A stretch of DNA of 64,000 bases from CAUZIZ01 sp965222655 (GTDB taxonomy: Bacteria > Acidobacteriota > UBA6911 > RPQK01 > JAJDTT01), in contig CBDCUP010000006.1 in the NCBI GenBank assembly GCA_965222655.1, positions 434,001-498,000 on the forward strand, written 5' to 3'. Below the pieces are notes generated by a model. The model saw nothing but the letters and a program-made list of their open reading frames with translations, did not search any database and had not been told where the DNA came from. This document shows, piece by piece, positions 8,617-19,475 of this stretch. Position 1 is the first letter of the stretch; every line of letters starts with the position of its first letter. The position numbers and the translations under genes are program-made.

Positions 8617-9543
8617 TCACCGAACCCTCTCGCCAAGGATTGGATTATCCAGCTCGCGCTGGAGTTCGTAGATAACGCCGTCACCACTAGGGGGTATAGG
8701 CAGGCGCACTGGAGCGGCGACCATCCTCGGCTCTCGGGTGGACTCGCCGCGCAGAACGCCGGCAGTGAGGTCGGCCCAATCCGGTGTCGACATGAGCGGC
8801 CAGGCATCAGCGGCGCAATAGTCAACCAGAAAAAGACGACGAGGCAGATTATGGGTGTTGGGTGCAGAGGCATGTAGGGCCCGGACGTGATGAATTGAAA
8901 TACCACCGGCTTTGACCTCGATCGGAACTGCGCCGCCCTGCCCAAACTCAGGCTCGGTAACAGCCCCGACGAAGTGACCGCGCTGATGGTGGTCATAGAT
9001 GGGGCCTCGGTGAGAGCCGGGTATCACCATCAGTGCCCCGTTTCGGATGGTCATCTCGTCGATGGCCACCCCTACGGTCAGATAATCGTCGTTCGTGTGT
9101 GGATGGAAGGCCCAGTCCTGATGCCATTCAACCGCACTGCCAAAGGCCGCCGATTTCATATTCAGTTTGCAAGCACTATACCGAACGTTTGGCCCGACCA
9201 ATTGAGCCACAATATCGAGAATTCGCTCATGGCGACGAACCTGGTCGTAGACGGAGTGCTGGACGACTGGATTCTTGATGCGGCGGAGGCGGGGTGCCTC
9301 GGGCGTATGGTCTGGCTCCAGATCAAACACATCCGTAGGCTCGGTGACTTGCCGGGATTTCTCAACGAATTCATCGGTGACACGCTGCAGTCCCGCCACC
9401 TCCTCAGCCGAAAGCACATTCTCAACACCGAGATAACCATTGGTGCGATAGAAATCGATCTGCGCCTGCGTCAACTTACCTCGCTCCTCTCCAATAGGAA
9501 CACCGACGGAGTCCTTTGATGCCGTCCCGCTCAGCCGCACCAT
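8617..9543 (-). CDS. Phytanoyl-CoA dioxygenase (PhyH) family oxygenase
   Basis: 308 residues from the ATG at 9543. The frame is open further upstream, but that part lacks family character. The PhyH pattern starts with LTQAQIDFYRTNGYLGVENVL. The iron-binding His-x-Asp is in EWHQDWAFHPHT (about residue 140) and the distal histidine in GGISIHHVRALHAS. MVIPGSHRGPIYDHH is also typical. These are non-heme Fe(II)/2-oxoglutarate-dependent oxygenases of varied substrates, including lipids and small metabolites. The gene stands alone, with a tRNA downstream and a divergent promoter upstream, so the substrate cannot be inferred. Confidence 0.85.
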   Translation of the reverse strand: MVRLSGTASKDSVGVPIGEERGKLTQAQIDFYRTNGYLGVENVLSAEEVAGLQRVTDEFVEKSRQVTEPTDVFDLEPDHTPEAPRLRRIKNPVVQHSVYDQVRRHERILDIVAQLVGPNVRYSACKLNMKSAAFGSAVEWHQDWAFHPHTNDDYLTVGVAIDEMTIRNGALMVIPGSHRGPIYDHHQRGHFVGAVTEPEFGQGGAVPIEVKAGGISIHHVRALHASAPNTHNLPRRLFLVDYCAADAWPLMSTPDWADLTAGVLRGESTREPRMVAAPVRLPIPPSGDGVIYELQRELDNPILGERVR

Positions 9544-10030
9544 ATACCAATTGCTCTTTCGGAGCCAAGTATCCAAGGAATCGCGCTTCGCAACAGCCCG
9601 GGACGCAGCGCTGAGACGTCGATGGGTCACCAGGGTTACAGGTTCTCGCCAATCGGGCGCCTGCCGATGGCACCACCAGCTGGAGGCTGCAATACCCTCG
9701 AGATCGGATTGAGTTGCAGCGCACGTCAATGCGACGAAAGATGCCAACCAAGGAGTCCTCCAGATTCAAGGACCTTGAAAAAAAGACGAGAAAATGCTAT
9801 TATAGGCCGTCCCTTGGAAGGGGATTCTGAGAGAGTATTGGGCCTTTCATGAGCTGATTCCAGCAAGACTGAAGTTGTTGGCATTGCATTGCCCACAAGA
9901 GTAGACATTTTCGGCTCTCTGCGCCTCGGTCAACCTCGTGCCTTTCGACCGATGTAGGTTTTGTCTGTCTTACTCCTGCCCTTGGTTGTCAGGATATCCC
10001 CATCACTGAAAACGCGGCACGGAGGATTCC
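9544..10030. other. Divergent intergenic region holding a sigma-70-type promoter
   Basis: 487 bases between the start of the leftward oxygenase and the rightward protease. Apart from the promoter annotated at 9775-9803 and the GGAGG ribosome site before 10031, I see no gene. The leader between promoter and protease start would be roughly 220 nt, with no recognisable riboswitch. Confidence 0.4.
9775..9803 (+). promoter_or_regulatory. Predicted sigma-70 promoter for the subtilisin-like gene
   Basis: TTGAAA at 9775-9780, a 17-base A-rich spacer and TATTAT at 9798-9803 match the housekeeping consensus well. It points toward the protease gene at 10031. Confidence 0.55.
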
Positions 10031-11500
<1,470 letters not shown>

Positions 11501-11504
11501 GACC

Positions 11505-11559
11505 CAGAGGGGTGTCACCCCGGACTCAATCTGAACTACCTGGGGTGGTACCTCCTCTG
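11505..11559 (+). terminator. Hairpin directly after the protease gene, possible terminator
   Basis: Stem CAGAGG-GGT (11505-11513) pairs with ACC-T-CCTCTG (ending 11559). An inner stem CACCCC/GGGGTG sits on a 20-base loop. The pyrimidine tail after it (CCCCCTTTCG) is short on T, so efficiency is uncertain. Confidence 0.4.
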
Positions 11560-12121
11560 AACACCCCCTTTCGTCGTGTCGTTGAGCCGGTGAAAGACAA
11601 TGGCACGACGAGGATCATTCCTCCTACTCGAACCGAAATCTGCCCAAACAGTGACATAGGCGCCAAATTTCTGTCACTTGGCGTTAATTCCTTGACGGTG
11701 TTGTCCGTTCGGGCTAGGCTAATTGGTCCGTAGAATCAGAGCCCAAAACGGGCGAGAGCGTTGCCCGTTGGGACTCGGGGCTGATCTACGGATCGCGTCT
11801 CAGGGATGTATTCAGGATTGGCATTCGAAATGCATTACCTGGCGCGAGAGCCACTGATTCGGGCTTGGAGCGGATCAGCGGTGTGAGAGGGGGAGGAGAT
11901 TTGTCTCCGTCTATTCGTCTAAGGACATACAGCCAGCCTCATTCTGCGCTCGGAAGGAGCGAAGCTCGAGACCGTAGTGCGTCGAGTGCTCCTCGATCCG
12001 GTGCCGACTCTACCAGGGGCCATTTCCCGGCTCCTCGCAAACTCCACTTCATAGGTTTTCGGGCGCCAGGCCAGGAGTACCCAAGACAGTACATGTCTCG
12101 GGGTGAGAGGAGGGCGCTGTA
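11560..12121. other. Intergenic region with a large hairpin
   Basis: 562 bases between the protease terminator-like hairpin and the histidine kinase. Small open frames here lack ribosome sites and coding character. The one notable item is the compound hairpin at 11727-11791 (listed separately). A GAGGAGG ribosome site ends the region. Confidence 0.4.
11727..11791 (+). other. Compound hairpin, possible small RNA or regulatory leader element
   Basis: Outer stem TCCGTAG/CTACGGA, then ATC/GAT and AGCCC/GGGCT separated by small bulges, with an inner stem ACGGGC/GCCCGT closing a nine-base loop. It lies about 330 bases before the kinase start. No family recognised. Confidence 0.45.
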
Positions 12122-14797
12122 GTGGGAGGCCAAATCCAGCACCAACACAATAAGGTACAATTCCCTGCGAAGCTGTCTTTGCATAGCGTCGCCTTGGTTG
12201 TAGGTGCAACCGGAATCCTCATTTACGGCATCAATAGAGCTGTTGGTGGAGCCAGCCTGAGCTGGGTCTTCGTTTCGGGTGTCTTTCTTTTCACGACAGC
12301 CCTGGTGGTCAGAGTTCCGATCGCGCAAATACTCGCATCAGGGCTCAAGTCTGCCGAGGTCAGGCTCTTCGGGGAGGGTGTTCCCCAGTCGGCCAAACTC
12401 TACGTTAGCTCGGTGATCTTCGTCGGCTTCTCGGTTGCCTGCTACAGTCTCTCTCAGGCGCTCTTGAACCCTCAGCTTCAGTGGCTTTCTCTGGCGGCAC
12501 TCACAGCCATCGTCGCCAGCTTCCCGGTCAAGATTCCGCTAGTGAAGGGTCAGAAACAATCCCTGTCAATCAGTATGGGGGATGTCTGCGTCTTCACGGC
12601 GATCCTGCTGTTCGGTCCCAACGTTGCCGTCGCGATTGGACTGATCGAGGCCGGGGTAATCACGGGTCGAGTGAAGGTCCGAGGCTATAAGCGTTTCTTC
12701 AACCTGGCTCAGCTGGCTGTCGTCTCGTTCGTCGTCGGTCACGTCTTCTATCGGCTGCACGGCACTGCCCCACCCCTGGACCGAAACCTGGTCGGAGATG
12801 ACCCGGCCCGATTGCTGGTCGAGGCCGGCGTCTGCGGCTTACTCTACTTTGTTCTGAACACAGGCTTGGTGGGAAAAGCAGTCTCACTCAGCACCAGCAA
12901 ACCCTTTTGGGAAGTGTGGAGGGTCAACTTCATCTGGTCTTCGATTACCCACTTTGCTGGGGCCTGCCTTGGGGCTATGATCTTCATCTGCTTCGAAAGC
13001 ATCCAGTTCTACTCCATCGCAGTCGCCGCCCCCATCATTGCACTCGTGTACTACGCCTACAGGATGAACCAGGATCGAATTCAGCGTACCCAGGACTATC
13101 TCGACGAAGTACGCTTGATTCTAGCCGAGAAGCTGGAGGCAGAAAAAGAGTTACAGAAGGCGAAAGACGGGCTGGAGGTTCGCGTGCAGGCTCGAACCTC
13201 GGAATTACGGACGGCGAATCGGCTACTCCGAGGTGAGGTCAATGAGCGAAAGCAAGCGGAGGAGCGTCTGGCGGTAACCCTGACCAGTATTGGCGATGGT
13301 GTCATCACGACAGACACCGAAGGCTGCGTGGTAATGGTGAACAGGGTAGCGGAAGAAATCACCGGTTGGACACGCGCCGAAGCCAGAGGACGCCAGTTAG
13401 ACGAGGTTTTCCGTGTCTTTCAGTACCAATCCGGGGAATCGGGTGAGAATCCTGCCGAGGTCGTATTGCGGACTGGAGAGACTTTCAAGGATCAGGCCAA
13501 GGGGGACGTCATCCTTGGTCGGGACGGCTCGCAGATTCGGATCTCTAATAGCGCTGCTCCCATTCTCGACGAGAAGGGCGAGATGTTGGGTGTCGTCCTT
13601 GTGTTCCGGGACATCACTGCCCAAATGAGAATGGAAGAGGAGCTCATGAAGGGGCAGAAGATGGAATCCCTGGGAGTCCTGGCGGGAGGAATCGCCCACG
13701 ACTTCAACAACATTCTCTCGGGCGTCCTGCTCAAGGCACAACTGGCGCAGAGAGCCATGAAGAAGGGCAACGACCCCTCTAGATTCTTGAGCAGTATCGA
13801 AGACGCTACCCACACGGCAACGGGTTTGACTCAGCAGCTACTGACCTTTGCCAAAGGAGGGGCCCCGATCAGGAGCACCGTTTCGCTGAAACAGCTGGTA
13901 GAGGAATCGTCAACCTTCGCCTTGAGGGGCTCCGGGACGATCTGCAAGTTCGACATTCCCGACGACCTCTGGGCGGCGCACGTCGACACGGGCCAGATCA
14001 GCCAGGTCGTCAACAACCTCATCATCAACGCCGAAGAAGCCATGCCCGACGGAGGCACTATCAGCATTCGGGCCGAGAATGTAGAGATCCCCGAAAACGC
14101 CAGGATCGCTGGTCTGGAGCCTGGACCCTACGTCAAGACTTCGGTGACCGATGGCGGTAGCGGCATCGCAGCGGACGATCTTCCGCGGATTTTTGACCCC
14201 TACTTCACCAAGAAGGAGCGGGGAAGCGGCTTGGGCCTCACCAGCACCTATTCGATCATCAAGCGGCACCAAGGACAGATTACCGTACAGTCCGAGCCCG
14301 CTTTGGGTACTACCTTCACCTTCTATCTTCCGGCTTCTAGTAAGCCGATCGTCGAGAAGGAGGCGAAACAGCAGGAGTTGTTCAGCGGAGGCGGTCGAGT
14401 CCTGGTGATGGACGACGAACTCATCATCCGAGAATCCCTGGGAGAGCTCCTGGGCGAGCTTGGCTACGAGGCGGAGTTCGCCAGCGACGGCAAACAAGCG
14501 GTGGCAAGCTACAAGAACGCCTTCTCCTCGGGACGCCCCTTTGATTCCGTTATCATGGATCTGACTATCCCTGGCGGAATGGGCGGGAAAGAGGTCATCA
14601 AGGAGCTCCTCGTCTTCGACCCCGAGGTGACAGCCATCGTTTCCAGCGGCTATTCCAAGGATCCGGTGATGGCGAATTACCAGGAGTACGGCTTCAGCGC
14701 AGTCTTGGCTAAACCCCTGAGACTCGAGGAAGTTGCCAGAGTCGTCAACGATACAGTGAACTCCTCTTCTGACCGAAATCTATCCCTCTCGGCCTGA
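12122..14797 (+). CDS. Membrane-bound hybrid sensor histidine kinase (MASE-like/PAS/HisKA/HATPase/REC)
   Basis: 891 residues, GTG start with GAGGAGG upstream. Residues ~15-310 are an integral-membrane sensor of about eight helices, resembling MASE-type input domains. A coiled coil follows (about 320-385), then a PAS domain (AVTLTSIGDGVITTDTEG onward). Next come a HisKA domain with phospho-acceptor H526 in GGIAHDFNNIL, and an HATPase domain with N (NNLIINAEEA), G1 (DGGSGI) and G2 (GSGLGL) boxes. A C-terminal receiver has phospho-acceptor D813 (VIMDLTIPG). This layout phosphorylates internally and probably passes phosphate to a separate partner. The lone receiver protein convergent at 14916 is the nearest candidate. 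The signal sensed is unknown. Confidence 0.85.
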   Translation: MGGQIQHQHNKVQFPAKLSLHSVALVVGATGILIYGINRAVGGASLSWVFVSGVFLFTTALVVRVPIAQILASGLKSAEVRLFGEGVPQSAKLYVSSVIFVGFSVACYSLSQALLNPQLQWLSLAALTAIVASFPVKIPLVKGQKQSLSISMGDVCVFTAILLFGPNVAVAIGLIEAGVITGRVKVRGYKRFFNLAQLAVVSFVVGHVFYRLHGTAPPLDRNLVGDDPARLLVEAGVCGLLYFVLNTGLVGKAVSLSTSKPFWEVWRVNFIWSSITHFAGACLGAMIFICFESIQFYSIAVAAPIIALVYYAYRMNQDRIQRTQDYLDEVRLILAEKLEAEKELQKAKDGLEVRVQARTSELRTANRLLRGEVNERKQAEERLAVTLTSIGDGVITTDTEGCVVMVNRVAEEITGWTRAEARGRQLDEVFRVFQYQSGESGENPAEVVLRTGETFKDQAKGDVILGRDGSQIRISNSAAPILDEKGEMLGVVLVFRDITAQMRMEEELMKGQKMESLGVLAGGIAHDFNNILSGVLLKAQLAQRAMKKGNDPSRFLSSIEDATHTATGLTQQLLTFAKGGAPIRSTVSLKQLVEESSTFALRGSGTICKFDIPDDLWAAHVDTGQISQVVNNLIINAEEAMPDGGTISIRAENVEIPENARIAGLEPGPYVKTSVTDGGSGIAADDLPRIFDPYFTKKERGSGLGLTSTYSIIKRHQGQITVQSEPALGTTFTFYLPASSKPIVEKEAKQQELFSGGGRVLVMDDELIIRESLGELLGELGYEAEFASDGKQAVASYKNAFSSGRPFDSVIMDLTIPGGMGGKEVIKELLVFDPEVTAIVSSGYSKDPVMANYQEYGFSAVLAKPLRLEEVARVVNDTVNSSSDRNLSLSA

Positions 14798-14915
14798 CCA
14801 ACCCGGACTATTCACAGGTTTTCTACTGCGGCTGCGCCATCATCCGACCTGGCTGCGTTTTGCTCTCATCTGTCTGGCAGTCGGGCACTTCTCGAAATAC
14901 AGCCAGCCGCTGGGC

Positions 14916-15338
14916 TCAATCTTCCGGGCTGGCTGCATCGTGCTCGAACAAAGTCTCCAGTTTCTCCTGGAGTTCAGAAACCGTGTAGGGCTTTCGAAGG
15001 ACCGACTGTCCTCCGGCTTCGTAGACATCCTCGAGCTGCCCTTCCATTGCCTCCGCCGTGATTGCAAGGATAGGCACATCCGCCAGCGAACCCGCTCGGA
15101 GGCCTCGGATCGCCTCGTATCCCCCACCGCTCGGAATCATCATATCGACGATGATGAGCCCGGGTTGAAACTCGGCAACCAGAGCCTGAAATGGGGTTGT
15201 CGATGAAAAGGAACGGACATCGTAGCCAAGGCTCTGAAGTATGAACTTCACAGAATAGATGTCATCGGCGATCTCTTCTATTACCGCGATGTGCTGGTCC
15301 TGCCGAGCCGCTCGTAGAGGCGAAGGTGTCTTCTTCAC
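14916..15338 (-). CDS. Single-domain response regulator (CheY-like receiver)
   Basis: 140 residues, consisting only of a receiver domain: acidic pocket IAVIEEIADD, phospho-acceptor D65 in LIIVDMMIPSGG, T94 and K116 (LRKPY). There is no output domain, so it works by protein contact or as a phosphate relay. GTG start at 15338 overlaps the gatB stop by three bases (GTGA), so the two are probably co-transcribed and translationally coupled, an odd pairing. It converges with the hybrid kinase gene, which is a possible but unproven partner. Confidence 0.85.
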   Translation of the reverse strand: MKKTPSPLRAARQDQHIAVIEEIADDIYSVKFILQSLGYDVRSFSSTTPFQALVAEFQPGLIIVDMMIPSGGGYEAIRGLRAGSLADVPILAITAEAMEGQLEDVYEAGGQSVLRKPYTVSELQEKLETLFEHDAASPED

Positions 15339-16792
15339 TGGCTCAACTTCTTTCTTAGCATCTGATTGACCAGCTTTGGATTCGCCTGGCCTCCCGTCTC
15401 CTTCATGATCTGTCCTACAAAGAAACCGATTAGACCCTCCTTACCATCGCGGTACCTCTGGACCTGAACCAGATTGGATCCGAGGACACTGTCTACCACT
15501 TCCTCGAGTTGAGCTGCATCACTGATCTGCGTCAGTCCCTCCTCCGCCACGATCTCCTCGGGACTCCCACCCGTCCGATACATCTGTTCGAAGACCTCTT
15601 TGGCCGTCTTACCGCTGATCGTCCCCTGATCCACAAGACGAACCAATTGGGCCAGATCCTGCGGCGAGATGCGGCACTCTCCCAAACCGACTTCGTCTCG
15701 CTTCAGATGGGCCGTGAGTGCTCCCATCATCCAATTGAAGATGGACCTGGGCTGGTGGTTGGACTGGACTGCTCGCTCGAAGTAATCGGCAAACTCGCGG
15801 CTATGCGTGATAAGAAGCGCGTCCTCCTGACTCAGCTCGTATTCCTCGACGAAACGTTCCGACCGGACATCGGGCAGCTCTGGGATCTCCCCTCTGGTTT
15901 GCTGTAGCCATTCCTCCGAGACTACAACCGGCATCAGGTCAGGATCTGGAAAATAGCGATAATCGTGTGCCTCTTCCTTCGTCCGCATCACGGATGTCCG
16001 CTGCAGGTCCTCATCCCATAGGCGTGTTTCCTGCTGCAACGCCCCACCCCCTTCGAGCACATCGACCTGCCGTCCAATCTCGAAGTCGACTGCCTTTTGC
16101 AGGAATCGAAAGGAATTCAGATTCTTGATCTCGACCTTGGTACCCAGGCGGCCGGACCCTACCTCGCGAACCGAGATGTTGGCGTCACAGCGGAGACTCC
16201 CTTCTTCCATGTTTCCATCGCAGATCCCGAGATAGAGGAGAACTCTCCTCAAGAACGAGAGGAAGTCGCTGGCCTCCTGGGAAGAGCAGATATCGGGATG
16301 GGTTACGATTTCAATCAAGGGGACCCCACAGCGATTCAGATTCACCTGCGTGTCACCGGCAGGCAGGTGAATCGACTTCCCAGCGTCCTCTTCCAGATGG
16401 ACACGGATGATCCCGATACGCTTCTTCTCGGTTGTCCCTTCGTGGTTCGACGGATCCCCTTGGCCCAAAGGCAGTGTTACAGCACCATCCTCCGCCACGG
16501 GATGTTCGTACTGCGAAATCTGGTAGCCCTTTGGAAGATCCGGATAGAAATAGTTCTTCCTGGCCAATATCGAGTGCATGTTGATCCTGCAACCCAGCGC
16601 CAAACCGGCCTTCATTGCCATCCCCACAGCATCGCGGTTGGTCACCGGAAGCGAACCGGGCAGGCCCAGGCAGACAGGACAAGTATGCGAGTTTGGCGGT
16701 GCCCCAAAGCGGGTGCTGCAGCCGCAGAAGATCTTGCTCCTGGTCAGCAGCTGAGCATGAACTTCCAGTCCGATGACGGGTTCAAATCTCAT
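15335..16792 (-). CDS. gatB: Aspartyl/glutamyl-tRNA amidotransferase subunit B
   Basis: 485 residues starting MRFEPVIGLEVHAQLLTRSK. Zinc-site cysteines (FCGCSTRFG...HTCPVCLG), the KNYFYPDLPKGYQISQYE block and the LRCDANISVR segment are diagnostic. The C-terminal YqeY-like tail domain is present. With GatA and GatC it converts misacylated Glu-tRNA(Gln) or Asp-tRNA(Asn) to the amide form. gatA and gatC are not adjacent. It is followed by a coupled receiver gene and preceded, 154 bases upstream, by miaA in the same direction. Confidence 0.97.
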   Translation of the reverse strand: MRFEPVIGLEVHAQLLTRSKIFCGCSTRFGAPPNSHTCPVCLGLPGSLPVTNRDAVGMAMKAGLALGCRINMHSILARKNYFYPDLPKGYQISQYEHPVAEDGAVTLPLGQGDPSNHEGTTEKKRIGIIRVHLEEDAGKSIHLPAGDTQVNLNRCGVPLIEIVTHPDICSSQEASDFLSFLRRVLLYLGICDGNMEEGSLRCDANISVREVGSGRLGTKVEIKNLNSFRFLQKAVDFEIGRQVDVLEGGGALQQETRLWDEDLQRTSVMRTKEEAHDYRYFPDPDLMPVVVSEEWLQQTRGEIPELPDVRSERFVEEYELSQEDALLITHSREFADYFERAVQSNHQPRSIFNWMMGALTAHLKRDEVGLGECRISPQDLAQLVRLVDQGTISGKTAKEVFEQMYRTGGSPEEIVAEEGLTQISDAAQLEEVVDSVLGSNLVQVQRYRDGKEGLIGFFVGQIMKETGGQANPKLVNQMLRKKLSQ

Positions 16793-16946
16793 GGTTCACA
16801 AACACTCCAGGGGATGATCGATTCCACCTTCAGATTGAGAATCCGGGCACCCTGGATTCTTGCCGGGGCAGTGGAGATCGATTCGGGTCTCTCCGAGCAC
16901 TCCCCATCCCGGGACCATACTCTTGGTGGCAGACCCTTACCGCATT

Positions 16947-17924
16947 TCATGAATACGGTACTGAGCTCGATTCTACCAGCGCCAGCAACTGCTCTAACGC
17001 CTGCCGGCTCTCTCCCGGAAAATCAATCCAGCTGACTCCCGGCTCCTTTCGGAACCAGGTCATCTGACGCTTGGCGTATCTTCGGGTATCCCGACAGGTC
17101 AGCTCGATGGCTTCAGGCTGGCTCAACTCGCCCCGCAGCACACTTAGAACGTAACGGTAGCCGAGGGCCTGGAACGCCTTACAGTCATCACGATAGCCCT
17201 CATCGAGAAGCCTCCTGACCTCTTCCGTCAATCCCTCGTCGAACATGCGGGCGACGCGGCGGTTGATTCTACCATAGAGGATCTGGCGCGGTAAGTTTAG
17301 ACCCAGCTTGAGAACCGAAAAACCCTGGAGCGGCTGCCTCTCGTCCTGAAGCTGACTGATGCGGGAGCCGGTAGAGAAATAGATTTCCAGTGCCCTGACT
17401 ATCCGCATTTGATCTCTTACCTCAATGCTTTGTCCGGCTGCAGCATCCTTCCGGGAGAGGAGACGATGAAGGTACGGAATTCCTTTTTTCTCAGCTATCC
17501 GATCCAAGCGCTCGCGCATCGCCTCAGAACGGCCGGGTCCCCGAAAAATCCCTTCCAGCAGCACTCGCAGATAGAGCCCTGTACCTCCGACCACGAAAGC
17601 GATTGATCCCCGGTCCGCGATCCTCGAGCAAGCGCGGCGAGCATCCAGCATATATCGACCGGCGCTGTAGAAGTCTGCTGGCCCAATCAGGTCATACAGG
17701 TGGTGAGGAACCCTCTTACGCTCTTCCAGGGAGGGCTTGGCGGTACCTATGTCTAGTCCCCGATACACCTGGACTGCATCGCAGTTGACAATCTCGCCCC
17801 CCAGAATCTCGGCCGCGCGTAGAGCCAGGGAGCTCTTCCCCGAAGCAGTGGGCCCCACGACGGCCACGAGAAGCCTGGTTCCTGGTTTGATGGGACTTAT
17901 CTCGGCCTCGTTGCTCATAGACAT
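16947..17924 (-). CDS. miaA: tRNA dimethylallyltransferase
   Basis: 325 residues from the ATG at 17924. The frame is open to 17990, but those extra codons come from repeat R1, so the downstream start is preferred. P-loop VVGPTASGKSSLALRAA, then the substrate motif VNCDAVQVYRGLDIGTAKPS, the HHLYD motif and the VVGGTGLYLRVLLEG segment. The enzyme adds dimethylallyl to A37 of tRNAs reading UNN codons. Length is normal for the family. Same strand as gatB, both in translation quality. Confidence 0.96.
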   Translation of the reverse strand: MSMSNEAEISPIKPGTRLLVAVVGPTASGKSSLALRAAEILGGEIVNCDAVQVYRGLDIGTAKPSLEERKRVPHHLYDLIGPADFYSAGRYMLDARRACSRIADRGSIAFVVGGTGLYLRVLLEGIFRGPGRSEAMRERLDRIAEKKGIPYLHRLLSRKDAAAGQSIEVRDQMRIVRALEIYFSTGSRISQLQDERQPLQGFSVLKLGLNLPRQILYGRINRRVARMFDEGLTEEVRRLLDEGYRDDCKAFQALGYRYVLSVLRGELSQPEAIELTCRDTRRYAKRQMTWFRKEPGVSWIDFPGESRQALEQLLALVESSSVPYS

Positions 17925-17946
17925 GGACCGGCTATGGTTAGACTGG

Positions 17947-18131
17947 CCCCATTCGAGAAAGAAACTTCCGTCATTTCTAGCTACGAACATCGAGAGCTGA
18001 GTGACGCTTGTAGCACGGGCACTCCTGCCCGTTGGTGTCCCCGACGGGCAAGAGTGCCCGTGCTACAGGTCACTGCTCTGTCAGATGCTGTTTCCTACAC
18101 CTTCCTTCTGCCAAATGAAGTTTCAGCTTAG
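17947..18131 (+). repeat. R1 palindromic repeat, copy B
   Basis: Nearly identical to copy A along its whole length, with the 59-nt hairpin core at 18009-18067. It lies between the miaA start and the end of the SpoIID-like gene (both leftward). The TTA at 18128-18130 inside its right edge is the TAA stop of the SpoIID-like gene, mirroring copy A. Confidence 0.9.
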
Positions 18132-19411
18132 TACGCCCGCGTCAGCTCAACGCCGTGATAGTAGTGCTTCAGAATACGCTCATACGACCAGCCCCTGCGT
18201 GCCAACTCGACGGTACCCATCTGGCAAAGGCCGACGCCGTGTCCCCAACCACGACCTGTTACGTCGACTTCTACGATCTCGCCTTTCGCGCTACGGGGAC
18301 GAAAATCGACTACCCAGTTGCTCCTCAAACCCAGGGTAAAGCGGAGCTCGTTTCCCCGCAGGACCTGCTCTCCCTTGCTGCCCGTCCAGACAAGCTCTAG
18401 CAGGCGGCCCTGGTCGCTGGTTCGCGACCTGACCAGCCTCTTCAGCTTGCCCAGTCGAGCCAGCGTCTTGGAATTCTTCAAGATGCGCGAGATGGGGATC
18501 CTTTCCTGCCAGCGATGATAGCGACTCTTTTGGTCGGGGCAGAGGGCTCCCCCCTTCAGGTAGGGTAGCGGTGGTCGATTGAAGATCGCATCATAGCTCT
18601 CGGTCTTTCCGCCACAGGTGGAAGAGTAGAGCGCCACAATCGGCTCCCCTTGATAGGTAACGATCAGGCCCCGCGTTCCGCCTATCGCCCGATCGGTGGT
18701 CGGATGCTCTCCCTTCAGGCCAGCATAGACTTGAGAGCGATGGTCTGCATAGAGATCGAATCCCTGTGGGGCCCTACTCCCCAGATGGGCAAGCGCAAAA
18801 GTGCGTGAGGCAACTGCCTGTGTCTTGAGCGCCTCGATTTGCGGATAGCTGTGAGGGCCCAGTTCTTGGGAGACTACGCCTCTGAGATAGTCCTCGACTC
18901 TCACCTCGTTTACCAGAACCGGCTTGCCCAGCGGATTGATGAAGGCTTCTAGTTCGCCTCGGTAGGCCGCACCGTCGAGGCTCAGCGATTTTCCAGCTGC
19001 AGGCTCGATCCGAAATCCAGATCCGGAGTCGAGAGGGACCCACTCTCCTTGCTTCTGGATCAACCTTCGAATGGATTCGGACTGCACTTCCAGCTTGATG
19101 CGGGATCCGAGCCGGGATCCCCCGATTTCAGCAGAGCGGAATCCTTCTAGCAGAAGGACCCTGGCCAGGGAGGAAGGCCTCCATTTCGCTACGGTTCCTG
19201 GCGTCGGTGGAACCGCATCGGATAGGGGTTTCGAGGGCAGCTTCTCGGCAGGTCGACTGGAAGCCTTTCCGGGAGTCTTCGAAGTCGTGGTAGGTGCGGG
19301 TGGGGGTGTACGCTTGGGACCGCAGCCAAGCAGCAGGGCAGAGGATAGAAGGACAATCGACCCGTATCGTCGGACGATCGACCCGTATTGTCTAACGCCG
19401 AGAGAACTCAT
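18128..19411 (-). CDS. SpoIID/LytB-domain lipoprotein (peptidoglycan-active)
   Basis: 427 residues from the ATG at 19411. N-terminal lipoprotein signal with lipobox LLLGC, a Pro/Thr/Lys-rich linker (about 35-75), then the SpoIID domain. Characteristic motifs are VLVNEVRVEDYLRGVVSQEL, ALKTQAVASRTFAL, YSSTCGGKTES and the C-terminal GRGWGHGVGLCQMG. SpoIID-type enzymes are lytic transglycosylases; in non-sporulating diderms they act on denuded glycan during cell-wall remodelling or division. The gene lies downstream of the lipid A operon. The N-terminus has a short duplicated RQYGSIVRRYGSIV, and the stop codon is contributed by repeat R1. Confidence 0.85.
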   Translation of the reverse strand: MSSLGVRQYGSIVRRYGSIVLLSSALLLGCGPKRTPPPAPTTTSKTPGKASSRPAEKLPSKPLSDAVPPTPGTVAKWRPSSLARVLLLEGFRSAEIGGSRLGSRIKLEVQSESIRRLIQKQGEWVPLDSGSGFRIEPAAGKSLSLDGAAYRGELEAFINPLGKPVLVNEVRVEDYLRGVVSQELGPHSYPQIEALKTQAVASRTFALAHLGSRAPQGFDLYADHRSQVYAGLKGEHPTTDRAIGGTRGLIVTYQGEPIVALYSSTCGGKTESYDAIFNRPPLPYLKGGALCPDQKSRYHRWQERIPISRILKNSKTLARLGKLKRLVRSRTSDQGRLLELVWTGSKGEQVLRGNELRFTLGLRSNWVVDFRPRSAKGEIVEVDVTGRGWGHGVGLCQMGTVELARRGWSYERILKHYYHGVELTRAY

Positions 19412-19475
19412 GGCTGGCCTCACCCCGCCCTCGGGTGGGGCGAAGTCATTCTTGCGCTACGCTTATGGATCCGGG

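Noticed and set aside
11865..12122. 85-codon plus-strand frame before the kinase
   Set aside because: No ribosome site, Arg/Ser-rich random-looking product, and it abuts the kinase start by chance.
16097..17035. 312-codon plus-strand frame
   Set aside because: Antisense to gatB and miaA, both unambiguous genes.
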